From Microbacterium sp. SORGH_AS_0888 (GTDB lineage Bacteria; Actinomycetota; Actinomycetes; Actinomycetales; Microbacteriaceae), in NCBI RefSeq assembly GCF_030818905.1, contig NZ_JAUTAZ010000001.1, positions 3,574,260 to 3,638,259 of the forward strand: 64,000 nt of DNA. The letters are read 5' to 3'. Positions 1 through 8,522 of this stretch are shown here, piece by piece (position 1 is the stretch's first letter; the number at the start of each line of letters is the position of its first letter). The notes beneath the pieces were generated by a model that searched no databases, was not told the origin of the DNA, and saw only the letters and a program-made list of their open reading frames with translations. The position numbers were made by a program, and so were the translations under genes.

Positions 1-91
1 CGATCGCCTCCATCGTGTCGCCGTGGAGGTAGTACGCCGTCGCAGCGGACAGTGCGGACGAGAGATCGCGGGGGAGGGTCGCATCGGTCAC
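1..91 (-). CDS. N-terminus of a SorC/DeoR-type sugar-responsive transcriptional regulator (partial)
   Basis: Read on the minus strand, a GTG at 91-89 opens a frame that stays open to the window edge. Its 30 residues include ATAYYLHGDTMEAI, which resembles the first helix of SorC-family helix-turn-helix regulators (an aromatic-rich segment, a short turn, then an acidic residue and I). It is divergent from glpD, which is where a glycerol-responsive repressor or activator is expected. Only the start is present, so the family call rests on this short stretch and on context. A generic DeoR/GntR-like regulator is the alternative. Confidence 0.42.
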   Translation of the reverse strand, partial: MTDATLPRDLSSALSAATAYYLHGDTMEAI

Positions 92-102
92 GGAGAACAG
101 TT

Positions 103-116
103 TGCACGTTCGTGCA
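103..116. promoter_or_regulatory. Candidate operator: inverted repeat TGCACG-TT-CGTGCA
   Basis: Perfect 6-bp arms around a 2-bp centre lie 12 bases upstream of the regulator start at 91 and 76 bases upstream of glpD. A further TTGCAA-like word follows at about 123. The position between divergent genes suggests an operator for the regulator. Binding is inferred. Confidence 0.45.
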
Positions 117-191
117 CCGGAGTTGCAACGATGGTCCGAGAGCGGAAACGATGTGATGACGGCGCGCTCGACGCCGACAGGAGGTAACACG

Positions 192-1913
192 ATGGATGCC
201 GCGACACGCCCCGAATGGCGAGCGCTGACCGAACGACCGCAGGCGGAGGTGCTGATCGTCGGCGGTGGCATCAACGGCGTCGCGACGTTCCGGGACCTCG
301 CCCTGCAGGGCGTCGACGTCGTGCTGGTGGAGAAGGGCGACGTCATCTCGGGCGCCTCGGCCGCATCCAGCCACATGATCCACGGCGGTGTGCGCTACCT
401 CGAGAACGGCGAGCTCCGGCTCGTGCACGAGGCCGTCGTCGAGCGCAACGACCTGCTGCGCACGGCCGCCCACTACGTGCGTCCGCTGCAGACGACCATT
501 CCGATCTTCTCGACGTTCTCCGGCATCCTCGCGGCACCCTTGCGCCTGCTCCGCCACGGATCGTCGAGGCCGCGCGAACGCGGCGCGGCGCTCATCAAGA
601 TCGGCCTCATGATCTACGACTCCTTCTCGCGCGGCGGCGGGCAGGTCCGGCCCCACGCCTTCCACGGCCGTCGTCGCTCGCTCGAGCTCCTGCCCGACCT
701 CAACGACTCGCTCCGGTACACCGCGACCTACTGGGATGCCTCGCTGCGCGAGCCCGAGCGGCTGGGGCTGGACGTGCTGCGCGACGGCATCGACGCCGGA
801 GGCGACCGTGCGCGGGCGGCGACCTACGTCGCCGCCGCCGCCGGGGCCGCGGAGGGCGGCGTCGTGCTGCGCGACGCCGAGAGCGGCGAAGAGATCGTCT
901 TCCGCGCATCCGTCGTGGTCAACGCCTCGGGACCCTGGACGGATCTCACCAACGCGGCGCTGGGCGAGCCGTCCCGCTTCATGGGCGGGACCAAGGGCTC
1001 GCACATCGTGCTCGACAACCCCGAGCTGCTGGCGGCGACGGGCGGGCGTGAGATCTTCTTCGAGCACAACGACGGCCGCATCGTCCTCGTCTACCCGCTT
1101 CACGGGCGCGTGCTGGTGGGCACGACCGACCTCGAGCACGACATGGCGGAGCCCGCCGTGTGCACCGAGGAGGAGGTCGACTACTTCTTCGACCTCATCC
1201 GCCACGTCTTCCCCACGATCGCCGTCTCGCGCGAGCAGATCGTGTACCGGTTCTCCGGCGTGCGTCCCCTCCCCGGCCACGGCGATGTGGCCCCGGGCTT
1301 CGTCTCGCGCGACTACCGGATCGAGCACCGCGAGCTGCCCGGCGGCACCGCCGTCCTCAGTCTCGTCGGCGGCAAGTGGACGACCTTCCGCGCCTCGGCC
1401 GAACGTCTCGCCGACGACGTGCTCGGCATCCTCGGCCGCGATCGCCGCCTCTCGACGCAGGGGCTCGCGATCGGCGGCGGCCGCGACTACCCGAAGACCC
1501 CGCGCCAGTTCGCCGCATGGGTGGAGGACAACGGCGCCGGGCTGCCCCGCCCGCGCGTGGCGCAGCTGCTCGAGCGATACGGCACGCGGGCGAGCCAGGT
1601 CATCGCCGCGATCACGGCGGACGCGGACGACGCCCCGCTCGCGACGGCACCGGCCTACTCCACGGCGGAGCTGCGCCACCTCGCCCACACGGAGCGCGTC
1701 GTGCACCTCGCCGACGTGCTGCTGCGCCGCACGGACCTGGCCTTCACGGGCGGTGCCGTCGCGGCCGCGGACGAGGTCGCGACCGTCATCGCGCCCGTCC
1801 TCGGCTGGGACGAGGCCCGCCGCGAGGCGGAGGTCGACGCCGGCCTCGCCGCGGTCCGCGCCGCCGAGCCCGCGAAGGCCGCCGCGACCCGTGCGCACGC
1901 CGCCGCACACTGA
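192..1913 (+). CDS. glpD: Glycerol-3-phosphate dehydrogenase (FAD-dependent)
   Basis: Oxidises sn-glycerol 3-phosphate to dihydroxyacetone phosphate at the membrane, passing electrons to the quinone pool. The 573-residue product has the usual family length. Residues 20-33 carry the dinucleotide-binding motif [14 protein letters not shown], followed by the FAD-contact stretch HGGVRYLE, and the C-terminal third matches the all-alpha DAO_C domain. The frame is open from 102, but the ATG at 192 follows a strong AGGAGG Shine-Dalgarno at about 178-183, so that start is preferred. It is followed after 53 bases by glpK, forming a glycerol catabolic pair. The divergent regulator and the inverted repeat at 103-116 probably control it. 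Two glpD paralogues are common in Actinobacteria, so this may not be the only copy. Confidence 0.93.
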   Translation: MDAATRPEWRALTERPQAEVLIVGGGINGVATFRDLALQGVDVVLVEKGDVISGASAASSHMIHGGVRYLENGELRLVHEAVVERNDLLRTAAHYVRPLQTTIPIFSTFSGILAAPLRLLRHGSSRPRERGAALIKIGLMIYDSFSRGGGQVRPHAFHGRRRSLELLPDLNDSLRYTATYWDASLREPERLGLDVLRDGIDAGGDRARAATYVAAAAGAAEGGVVLRDAESGEEIVFRASVVVNASGPWTDLTNAALGEPSRFMGGTKGSHIVLDNPELLAATGGREIFFEHNDGRIVLVYPLHGRVLVGTTDLEHDMAEPAVCTEEEVDYFFDLIRHVFPTIAVSREQIVYRFSGVRPLPGHGDVAPGFVSRDYRIEHRELPGGTAVLSLVGGKWTTFRASAERLADDVLGILGRDRRLSTQGLAIGGGRDYPKTPRQFAAWVEDNGAGLPRPRVAQLLERYGTRASQVIAAITADADDAPLATAPAYSTAELRHLAHTERVVHLADVLLRRTDLAFTGGAVAAADEVATVIAPVLGWDEARREAEVDAGLAAVRAAEPAKAAATRAHAAAH

Positions 1914-1931
1914 GCCGAGATAATCGACACG

Positions 1932-1950
1932 CGGGCGGAGACGCCGCCCG
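1932..1950 (+). promoter_or_regulatory. Intercistronic hairpin just before the glpK ribosome binding site
   Basis: CGGGCGG and CCGCCCG form a perfect 7-bp stem around AGACG. The stem ends directly at the GGGAGGAG Shine-Dalgarno of glpK. It could protect the downstream mRNA end or tune glpK translation. There is no U-tract, so it is not a convincing terminator. Confidence 0.5.
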
Positions 1951-1966
1951 GGAGGAGCACGACGAC

Positions 1967-3496
1967 GTGGCCGAGCATGTGATCGCCCTCGACCAGGGCA
2001 CGACGTCCACGCGCGCGATCGTGTTCGACGCGCGCGGACGGATCGTCGCGACCGCGCAGCGGGAACACGAGCAGATCTTCCCCCGCGCGGGGCGGGTCGA
2101 GCACGACGCGACCGAGATCTGGACCAATGCGGTGTGGGCGCTGGAGACCGTCCTCTCCCAGGCGCGGCTCGCGGCCGCCGACATCGCGGCCCTCGGCATC
2201 ACCAACCAGCGGGAGACCGCGATCGTCTGGGACCGGCGCACCGGTCTGCCGGTGCACAACGCCCTCGTGTGGCAGGACACGCGGACCCAGCCGGCGATCG
2301 ACCAGCTCGCCGGCGACGACGCGTGGTACGACCGCTACGCCGACGTCACGGGCCTGCCGCTGGCGACCTACTTCTCGGCCTCCAAGATCGCCTGGATCCT
2401 CGACAACGTGCCGGGCGCCCGCGCCGCGGCGGAGGCGGGGGACCTGCTGTTCGGCACGCCCGACTCCTGGCTCGTGTGGAACCTCACGAGGGGCGCGCGT
2501 CACGTCACGGACGTGACCAACGCGAGCCGCACGCTGCTCATGGACCTGTCGACCCTCGACTGGTCCGAGCGGATGCTGGACGTGTTCCGCATCCCGCGCG
2601 CGATGCTGCCCGAGATCGTGCCGTCCTCGGGCGTGGTCGCCGAGATCGCCGACCCGTCATCGCTCGCGGGCGTCCCCATCGCCGGGATCCTCGGCGACCA
2701 GCAGGCCGCGACCTTCGGGCAGGCGGCGTTCGCGGCCGGCGAGTCGAAGAACACCTACGGCACGGGGAACTTCCTGCTGGTGGGCACCGGGACCGAGATC
2801 GTGCGCTCGCAGCACGGACTGATCACGACCGTCGCCTACCAGCGCGAGGGCGAGCCGGCCCACTACGCGGTGGAGGGCTCGATCGCCGTGACCGGCTCCC
2901 TCGTGCAGTGGCTGCGCGACAACCTCGGGCTCATCTCCGACTCGAGCGACGTGCAGCGGCTGGCCGAGTCCGTCGAGGACAACGGCGGTGCCTATTTCGT
3001 GCCGGCGTTCTCCGGTCTGTTCGCCCCGTACTGGCGACCGGATGCCCGCGGCGCGCTCGTCGGCCTCACGCGCTACGTCAACAGGAGCCACATCGCTCGG
3101 GCCGCGCTCGAGGCGACCGCCTTCCAGAGCCTCGACGTGATCGAGGCGGTCGTCGCCGACACCGGGACGCCGCTCACCGAGCTGCGCGTCGACGGCGGCA
3201 TGACCCGCAACGGCCTGCTGATGCAGTTCCAGGCGGACCTGCTGGGCATCCCCGTGGTGCGTCCGGAGGTCGTCGAGACGACGGCGCTCGGCGCCGCCTA
3301 TGCGGCCGGCCTCGCGGTCGGCGTGTGGGCCGACCTCGACGAGCTGCGCACCCACTGGCGCGAGGGGGAGCGGTGGGAGCCGCGGATGGACGGCGACGAG
3401 CGCGACCGCCGCATCCGCATGTGGCGCAAGGCCGTACGTCGCTCGTTCGACTGGGTCGACGAGGACGCCCGCATCCTCATGGGCACGACGGGCTGA
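1967..3496 (+). CDS. glpK: Glycerol kinase
   Basis: Phosphorylates glycerol to glycerol 3-phosphate, the substrate of GlpD encoded just upstream. The 509-residue product has FGGY-family features: the N-terminal phosphate-binding [12 protein letters not shown] (about 6-17), the central TYGTGNF, the PYWRPDARG stretch, and the C-terminal adenosine-site [14 protein letters not shown]. The start is the GTG at 1967 after GGGAGGAGC. The same frame is open far upstream but that part overlaps glpD and is an antisense-like shadow. It ends six bases before the convergent glycosylase stop. No GlpF facilitator lies next to it in this window. Confidence 0.95.
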   Translation: MAEHVIALDQGTTSTRAIVFDARGRIVATAQREHEQIFPRAGRVEHDATEIWTNAVWALETVLSQARLAAADIAALGITNQRETAIVWDRRTGLPVHNALVWQDTRTQPAIDQLAGDDAWYDRYADVTGLPLATYFSASKIAWILDNVPGARAAAEAGDLLFGTPDSWLVWNLTRGARHVTDVTNASRTLLMDLSTLDWSERMLDVFRIPRAMLPEIVPSSGVVAEIADPSSLAGVPIAGILGDQQAATFGQAAFAAGESKNTYGTGNFLLVGTGTEIVRSQHGLITTVAYQREGEPAHYAVEGSIAVTGSLVQWLRDNLGLISDSSDVQRLAESVEDNGGAYFVPAFSGLFAPYWRPDARGALVGLTRYVNRSHIARAALEATAFQSLDVIEAVVADTGTPLTELRVDGGMTRNGLLMQFQADLLGIPVVRPEVVETTALGAAYAAGLAVGVWADLDELRTHWREGERWEPRMDGDERDRRIRMWRKAVRRSFDWVDEDARILMGTTG

Positions 3497-3502
3497 CGCG
3501 TC

Positions 3503-4366
3503 TCACTTCAGCAGCCGCGACAGCCGCCGGTCGGCGAGGAGCTTCCCGCCCGTCTGGCAGGTCGGGCAGTACTCCAGGCTGTTGTCGGCGAAGAAGACGC
3601 TGCGCACCTCGTCGCCGCACACGGGGCACGCCTGGCCGCGCCGTCCGTGCACGCGCATGCCGCGCCGCTTCGCGTCCTTGAGGTCGGCGGGCGGCTTTCC
3701 GGACGCCGTGGCCACCGCATCCGCGAGGGTCTCCCGCATCGCGCCGAACAGGCGGTCGACCTCCGCGTCGTCGAGTGTCGCCGCCAGCGCGTAGGGCGAC
3801 ATCCGAGCGGCGTGCAGGATCTCGTCGGAGTAGGCGTTTCCGACGCCCGCGATGATCGACTGATCGCGCAGCACGCCCTTGATCTGCGTGCGGCGTCCGG
3901 CGAGGAGTCCCGTCAGGGTCTCGCGCGTGAACGTCCCATCCAGGGGGTCCGGGCCGAGCCGGGCGATGCCGGGGACGTCCGCCGGATCCGCCGCCACGTA
4001 CACCGCGAGCGACTTCTTGGTTCCCGCCTCGGTCAGATCGAACCCCGAGCCGTCCTCGAACGCCACGCGCAGCGCGAGCGGGCTGCGGCCGGGGCGCACC
4101 GGCGTGCGCGGGGCCTCGTCGTACCAGCGCAGCCACCCGGCCTTGGCGAGGTGGAACACGAGGTGCGCACCGGCATCCGTCGCGATGTCCACGAACTTGC
4201 CGTGCCGCGCGACGGCGGCCACCCGGGCGCCCTCGAGCACCTCGATCGGCGGGGCATAGGTCTTCAGCGCCGAGATCGCGAGAACGCGTGCGCGCTCGAT
4301 GCGCAGCCCGGTGATGCGCTCGCCGAGGAAGTCGACGAGTCCCTGCACCTCCGGCATCTCAGGCAT
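3503..4366 (-). CDS. Fpg/Nei-family DNA glycosylase/AP lyase
   Basis: Base-excision repair enzyme of the formamidopyrimidine/endonuclease VIII family. The 287-residue product begins MPEMPEVQ: proline 2 is the expected Schiff-base nucleophile and glutamate 3 the catalytic acid, which fixes the start at 4366 rather than nine codons upstream. The RHGKFVDI stretch holds the conserved beta-hairpin lysine. An H2TH region follows (GVLRDQSIIAGVGNAYSDEI), and the C-terminus ends in a zinc finger with CPVC and CPTC pairs. Sequence alone does not settle whether it prefers 8-oxoguanine (Fpg) or oxidised pyrimidines (Nei). It is convergent with glpK and stands alone. Confidence 0.86.
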   Translation of the reverse strand: MPEMPEVQGLVDFLGERITGLRIERARVLAISALKTYAPPIEVLEGARVAAVARHGKFVDIATDAGAHLVFHLAKAGWLRWYDEAPRTPVRPGRSPLALRVAFEDGSGFDLTEAGTKKSLAVYVAADPADVPGIARLGPDPLDGTFTRETLTGLLAGRRTQIKGVLRDQSIIAGVGNAYSDEILHAARMSPYALAATLDDAEVDRLFGAMRETLADAVATASGKPPADLKDAKRRGMRVHGRRGQACPVCGDEVRSVFFADNSLEYCPTCQTGGKLLADRRLSRLLK

Positions 4367-4480
4367 GCCGACATCCTGCCACGGTGTGCCCACGCCGGGG
4401 CAGGCCCGTGGGCGAGAACAGGCGGGTCTGCGGCGCAGACATCCTGCTCCCGCGAGATGGCCTGATCCGGTGCGGGCGGC

Positions 4481-5038
4481 TCAGAGCACGGGCCACGTCA
4501 CGGGCTCCCGCGGGTCTCCGGGGAGCAGGTCGGCGATCCAGGCGTCGCTGCGCACGCCAGAGCCGTTCACGAGCGCGCGGCGCAGACCGCCGCCGTAGCG
4601 GAAGCCCAGGGAGGCCGCGACCCGCGCAGACGCCGTGTTGCCCACGACGGCGCGCCACTCGATGCGCGCGAGTCCGAGGGGACCTTCGAAGCCCCAGTCC
4701 ACGACGGCGGCCGCGGCCTCCGTCATGAGCCCCTCGCCGCGCGACCCCGGCGCCAGCCAGTACCCGATCTCTCCCGCGCCGCGGCCGAGGCCGTGCAGGC
4801 CGATCATCCCGGCGAGAACGCCGTCCCGCCGCAGCGCCCACGTCGTCTCGCTCACCTCCGCCCATCCGGCGGCCGCCTTCACGGGGAAGCCCGCGGCATC
4901 CCTGCGCGTGTACGGGTTCGGCACGGTCGTGAAACGCTGGATGCCGTCGTCCTGGCATGCGACGAAGATCGCGTCCGCGTCCGCTCCGCGCGGTATCGAG
5001 AGCTCGAGCCGATCGGTGCGCAGGGTGACGGGTTCCAT
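4481..5038 (-). CDS. GNAT-family N-acetyltransferase (RimJ/RimL-like)
   Basis: A 185-residue acetyl-CoA-dependent transferase. It opens with LRTDRLELSIPR, typical of the RimJ/RimL subgroup. The acetyl-CoA loop is seen in APGSRGEGLMTEA, and VVGNTASARVAASLGFRYGG is the characteristic C-terminal segment. The ATG at 5038 is chosen over a GTG nine bases upstream because a TAGGGT box ends seven bases before it, fitting a leaderless transcript. The substrate cannot be told; RimJ/RimL relatives act on ribosomal proteins but many act on small molecules. It lies 33 bases downstream of the lactate oxidase-type gene but has its own promoter-like box. Confidence 0.82.
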   Translation of the reverse strand: MEPVTLRTDRLELSIPRGADADAIFVACQDDGIQRFTTVPNPYTRRDAAGFPVKAAAGWAEVSETTWALRRDGVLAGMIGLHGLGRGAGEIGYWLAPGSRGEGLMTEAAAAVVDWGFEGPLGLARIEWRAVVGNTASARVAASLGFRYGGGLRRALVNGSGVRSDAWIADLLPGDPREPVTWPVL

Positions 5039-5045
5039 GTCCGCC

Positions 5046-5051
5046 ACCCTA
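5046..5051 (-). promoter_or_regulatory. Putative -10 box (TAGGGT) for leaderless GNAT gene
   Basis: TAGGGT on the minus strand lies 7 bases before the ATG at 5038, the spacing seen at a dozen other genes in this window. Confidence 0.5.
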
Positions 5052-5071
5052 TGCGCCGCGTCGGCCGCGGG

Positions 5072-6328
5072 TCAGACGCGCACCGAGGCCGAGCCGCGCG
5101 GCACGAGCCGGTCCAGCTGCGTCACGTGCGCGGGGGTGAGCTCCTCGAGCGTCTGCACCTGCAGGAGCTTCATGGTGCGCACGACCTGCTCGGCGAGGAT
5201 CTGGATCGCCCGGTCGACACCCGCGCGGCCGCCCGCCATGAGGCCGTACAGATAGGCGCGGCCGATGAGCGTGAAGCGGGCCCCCATCGCGATCGAGGCG
5301 ACGATGTCGGCGCCGTCCATGATCCCGGTGTCGATCGCGATCTCGGTGTCGGCGCCGACCTCGCGCACCACCTCGGGAAGCAGGTGGAACGGCACGGGAG
5401 CCCGGTCGAGCTGGCGGCCGCCGTGGTTGGAGAGCACGATCCCGTCGACTCCCAGGTCGACGAGCCGGCGGGAGTCCTCGACGTTCTGCACTCCCTTGAT
5501 CACGATCTTCCCGGGCCACAGCGACCGGATGATCTCGAGGTCGTCGAAGGAGATCGAGGGGTCCATGGCCGAGTCGAGCAGCTCGCCGACGGTGCCGCCC
5601 GTCGAGGACAGCGAGGCGAACTCGAGCTTCGGCGTCGTGAGGAAGTCGATCCACCACCACGGCCGCGGCAGCGCGTTGATCACGGTGCCGAGGCTGAGCT
5701 GCGGCGGGATCGAGAAGCCGTTGCGCTTGTCGCGCAGGCGCGCGCCCGCGACCGGCGTGTCGACCGTGAAGAAGAGCGTGTCGAAGCCGGCCTTCGCCGC
5801 GCGCTCGACGAGGCCGTAGGAGATCTCCCGCTGACGCATGACATACAGCTGGAACCAGTTGCGTCCGTGCGGGTTCGCCGCCTTCACGTCCTCGATGGAG
5901 GTCGTGCCGAGGGTCGAGAGCGTGAAGGGGATGCCGGCTGCCCCAGCGGCGCCCGCGCCGGCGATCTCGCCTTCTGTCTGCATGAGGCGCGTGAAGCCGG
6001 TCGGAGCGATGCCGAAGGGGAGGGCGGACGGGCCGCCGAAGATCGTCGTGGAGGTGTCCACGTGCGAGACGTCGCGCAGGATCGAGGGGTGGAACTCGAT
6101 GTCGCGGAACGCCTGGCGGGCGCGGGCGAGCGAGATCTCGGCATCCGCCGCGCCGTCCGTGTAATCGAACGCGGCGGCGGGGGTGCGACGTTTGGCGATT
6201 CGGCGCAGGTCGGCGATCGTGAGCGCGGAGCTGAGCCGCCGACGGCGGGCGTTGAGGTCCGGCTTCTTGAACTGCATGAGCTCGAAGAGCTCCGCGGGGT
6301 GGGGCAGCTGACGACGGATCGGGCTCAT
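5072..6328 (-). CDS. lldD: FMN-dependent alpha-hydroxy-acid dehydrogenase, probably L-lactate dehydrogenase
   Basis: A 418-residue member of the lactate/glycolate/mandelate oxidase family, expected to oxidise L-lactate to pyruvate at the membrane. The TIM barrel begins near residue 40. [13 protein letters not shown] and [10 protein letters not shown] are FMN contacts. The active-site signature [15 protein letters not shown] carries the catalytic histidine and the substrate-binding arginine. [21 protein letters not shown] binds the FMN phosphate. The gene is divergent from a FadR-type regulator, with a perfect operator between them at 6345-6359, the typical LldD/LldR arrangement. A TAAATT box overlaps that operator. 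Other 2-hydroxy acids are possible substrates. Confidence 0.86.
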   Translation of the reverse strand: MSPIRRQLPHPAELFELMQFKKPDLNARRRRLSSALTIADLRRIAKRRTPAAAFDYTDGAADAEISLARARQAFRDIEFHPSILRDVSHVDTSTTIFGGPSALPFGIAPTGFTRLMQTEGEIAGAGAAGAAGIPFTLSTLGTTSIEDVKAANPHGRNWFQLYVMRQREISYGLVERAAKAGFDTLFFTVDTPVAGARLRDKRNGFSIPPQLSLGTVINALPRPWWWIDFLTTPKLEFASLSSTGGTVGELLDSAMDPSISFDDLEIIRSLWPGKIVIKGVQNVEDSRRLVDLGVDGIVLSNHGGRQLDRAPVPFHLLPEVVREVGADTEIAIDTGIMDGADIVASIAMGARFTLIGRAYLYGLMAGGRAGVDRAIQILAEQVVRTMKLLQVQTLEELTPAHVTQLDRLVPRGSASVRV

Positions 6329-6344
6329 GCGGCATCCTTAATTT

Positions 6345-6359
6345 AGTGGTCTGACCACT
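6345..6359. promoter_or_regulatory. FadR/GntR-type operator AGTGGTC-T-GACCACT
   Basis: A perfect inverted repeat with 7-bp arms and a one-base centre, containing TGGTCTGACCA. This matches the TGGT-N3-ACCA pattern recognised by FadR-subfamily GntR repressors such as PdhR and LldR. It overlaps the likely lldD -10 (TAAATT, minus strand, 6340-6345) and abuts a TAGGCT -10 for the regulator at 6363-6368. One bound dimer could therefore repress both genes. Confidence 0.8.
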
Positions 6360-6414
6360 GAGTAGGCTAGGCGTGTCGGACGGCGTCGTCAATCCGACAC
6401 GGGAGGATGGACGA

Positions 6415-7140
6415 ATGAGTGACGCAGCGATGTGGGAGCCGGTCGTGCGTGCACGGGCCCACGAGCTCGTCATCCAGGCCATCGAGGACCAGATCACCTC
6501 CGGTGCACTGCGCGTGGCCGACCCGCTGCCGCCCGAACGGGAGCTCGCCGCGCGGCTCGGCGTCAGCCGTGCGGGCGTGCGAGAAGCCGTGCGGGTCCTC
6601 GAGGGTCAGGGCGTGCTGCGATCCCGCGTCGGCTCGGGCGCCGAGGCCGGCACGTTCGTGGCCGCGCTGCCCGACGCGGCGCTGACCCGGTTCCTACGGC
6701 TCCACGTGGCGCTCGCGAACTTCCCCATGTCCGATGTGATCGCCGCGCGGATCGCCCTGGAACGCACGTCGGCCGCGCTCGCCGCCGCGCACGCCACGGA
6801 GGCGGCGCTCGACGGCATCGCCGCTCTGGTCGAGCGGATGGACGACCCGGCGCTCGACCGAGCCGCGTTCAACGCCGCGGACGCGGAGCTCCACATCGCG
6901 ATCGCGCAGGCCAGCGGCAACCGGCTGGTCGCTTCCCTGGCGGTCGCCATCCGCGGTGCGCTGCGCGACCCGTTGCTGCGGGCGATCGAGTCCGCCGGGG
7001 GCTGGGATGAGACGGCGGCCGACCTGCAGCGGCAGCATCACGGCATCCTCGATGCCCTTCGCGGCGGTGACGGGGCGCGCGCCGCCGACCTCATGGAGCA
7101 GCACATCCGGTATGCGGAGGCGGCGCTCGCGCTCGCCTGA
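6415..7140 (+). CDS. lldR: FadR/GntR-family transcriptional regulator, probable lactate-responsive repressor
   Basis: A 241-residue regulator. The winged helix lies at about 15-75, including PLPPERELAARLGVSRAGVR, the GntR signature. The C-terminal FCD ligand-binding domain is about 95-225, with the metal/ligand histidines suggested by AELHIAIAQASGN and QHHGILDAL. The start is the ATG at 6415 after GGGAGGA; an upstream GTG at 6373 has no ribosome binding site. Divergent orientation to lldD and the shared palindrome support control of lactate oxidation and autoregulation. The 65 C-rich bases after its stop end at an IS481 insertion. Confidence 0.85.
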   Translation: MSDAAMWEPVVRARAHELVIQAIEDQITSGALRVADPLPPERELAARLGVSRAGVREAVRVLEGQGVLRSRVGSGAEAGTFVAALPDAALTRFLRLHVALANFPMSDVIAARIALERTSAALAAAHATEAALDGIAALVERMDDPALDRAAFNAADAELHIAIAQASGNRLVASLAVAIRGALRDPLLRAIESAGGWDETAADLQRQHHGILDALRGGDGARAADLMEQHIRYAEAALALA

Positions 7141-7205
7141 CCGCCCCGCCCGCCAACCCCGCGCCCCCGCTCTGACCCCACCCCTCTCGCTCGCCCCGCG
7201 CCCCG

Positions 7206-7211
7206 GCTAGC
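7206..7211. repeat. Left target-site duplication GCTAGC of the IS481 element
   Basis: GCTAGC directly precedes the element end TGTATTGACC. The identical hexamer follows the right end at 8279-8284. It fits the NCTAGN target preference known for IS481. Confidence 0.85.
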
Positions 7212-8188
7212 TGTATTGACCTCGACCGTTGTTGATTCGGTCGATGGGGATGCCGCCGATGCCGAGGTGGTGTCTGTCTAGGTTGTAGTGATCGAGCCAG
7301 GTGGGCAAGGCTGCGGTGCGGTCGGTGTTCGAGTTCCATGGTCGGGCGTAGGCCCACTCGGTCGCGAGGGTTCGGTTGAGGCGTTCCACTTTCCCGTTGG
7401 TCCAGGGGCAGTGCGGGCGGATGAACTTCTGAGTGATTCCGTGCGCGTTGATCACGCCGCGGAATGCGGTGGAGTGACGGTAGGCGAACGCGTTGTCGCT
7501 GATGACCCGCTCGACCCTCACTCCGAGGGCGGCGTAGAACGCGACAGCGCGATCTAAGAACCCCGCGGCGGTGACACCCTTCTCGTCGTCGTGGACCTCG
7601 GCGTAAGCGACCCGGGAATGGTCATCGATGGCGGTGTGGACGTAGTCGTATCCGATCTTCAGATGCGACGTCCGATGAACAGCGACGGTCTGGGTCGGAT
7701 CCGCGCGCCACCCGCCGCCGTCCGGGATCCTGCCGAGCTTCTTCACGTCGACATGGATCAGCGAGCCGGGGTGGTCGTGCTCGTAGCGCGCCGCAGTGGC
7801 CCGCCTCGCGCGGATGATTCTGCCCGTGACGGGATCCAGCTCGCGAATCAACGGGACTCGGTGGCGGTGCAGCACCCGCCCCACCGTCGACGCGTGCATG
7901 CCGAGTCTGCCCGCGATGAACACCGGGCCACGACGGCTGAGATGCCGAATGATCAACACCCGCGTCTCCACACATGGGGCCGTGCGACGAGGATGCGACG
8001 CGGCCACGCTGGACCGATCGATCAGCCCCGCCGGTCCGTCCTCCCGGAAGCGGCGCCCACCACCGCCACGCCGCCGTGCGAGAGATCCCCATCTCCGCCG
8101 CAACATGCGAGACCGGGCGCCCAGATTGGATGCGCTGGACCATGATCAACCTGCCAGCCGGCGTCAGCCGGGCGTTAGCGTGGGACAC
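7207..8188 (-). pseudogene. IS481-family transposase, interrupted by one extra base
   Basis: DDE transposase in two frames. The N-terminus (MSHANARLTPAGRLIMVQ, then a helix-turn-helix ending ISRTAAWRWW) is read from 8188. The rest (RRFREDGPAGLIDRSS onward) is one frame over, from about 8056 to 7207. Removing one G from the minus-strand run matching 8056-8058 restores a 326-residue protein (982 bases minus 1 divides by 3). The catalytic D (HVDVKKLGR), D (VISDNAFAY) and E (GKVERLNRT) are all present. The last codons TAC AGC TAG run out of the element: the stop TAG lies inside the GCTAGC target duplication. It is either a recently dead copy or a read error. Confidence 0.85.
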
Positions 8189-8278
8189 GAGAGACCTCCG
8201 TGGACTCGAGGGAACCTAGACAACTCCAACTCGACCCCGGAGGTCTCTCCTACGTCAACAACGATCCGGGTCAGTACA
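7212..8278 (-). mobile_element. IS481-family insertion sequence, complete, 1067 bp
   Basis: The ends are imperfect inverted repeats. From each tip, TGTATTGACCTCGACCGTTG on the left matches TGTACTGACCCGGATCGTTG on the right with four differences, and matching continues a few bases further. The outer TG...CA dinucleotides, the 6-bp GCTAGC duplication and the single transposase gene fill the family pattern. It landed in a C-rich intergenic region between lldR and a DUF559 gene and does not break an obvious gene. The intact duplication suggests a fairly recent insertion with no later rearrangement. Confidence 0.92.
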
Positions 8279-8284
8279 GCTAGC
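8279..8284. repeat. Right target-site duplication GCTAGC of the IS481 element
   Basis: GCTAGC follows the terminal ...CAGTACA and equals the left copy at 7206-7211. Confidence 0.85.
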
Positions 8285-8290
8285 CCCTCT

Positions 8291-8345
8291 CGCCCTTCGC
8301 GCCCCGGCTCGCCCTCGCGTTCCGCCCCGCCCTTCGCGCCCCGGC
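8291..8345 (+). repeat. 18-bp direct repeat pair in C-rich spacer
   Basis: CGCCCTTCGCGCCCCGGC occurs at 8291-8308 and again at 8328-8345 with a related C-rich sequence between. This is low-complexity spacer DNA adjoining the insertion sequence. No gene is seen in 8285-8347. Confidence 0.6.
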
Positions 8346-8347
8346 CA

Positions 8348-8426
8348 CTGCGCATAACTCAGGCAGAAGCGCTCTCGAGCAGTCCGCGGACCCCTGCGCG
8401 GCCGATTCTGCCTGAGTTATGCGCAG
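8348..8426. repeat. Palindromic repeat family B, copy 1 (79 bp)
   Basis: Perfect 21-bp inverted arms (8348-8368 and 8406-8426), containing TGCGCATAACTCAGGCAGAA on the left and its exact complement on the right, enclose 37 bp. The arms are only about half G+C, unlike the surroundings. The same arm sequence recurs at 9419-9493. The two copies flank the DUF559 gene. Confidence 0.9.
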
Positions 8427-8522
8427 GCATCGGCTCCTCCCCAGCCGCCCCGGCGGCGCGGGATGTCCACATCTGCGCCCGGCAAGCGCCAGCGCGGATG
8501 TCGGCAAGCCACGGTGGAGGGC

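Noticed and set aside
8463..8522. Upstream ATG for the DUF559 gene
   Set aside because: No ribosome binding site is present. ATG 8523 follows GGAGG and gives an N-terminus that starts at the HTH.
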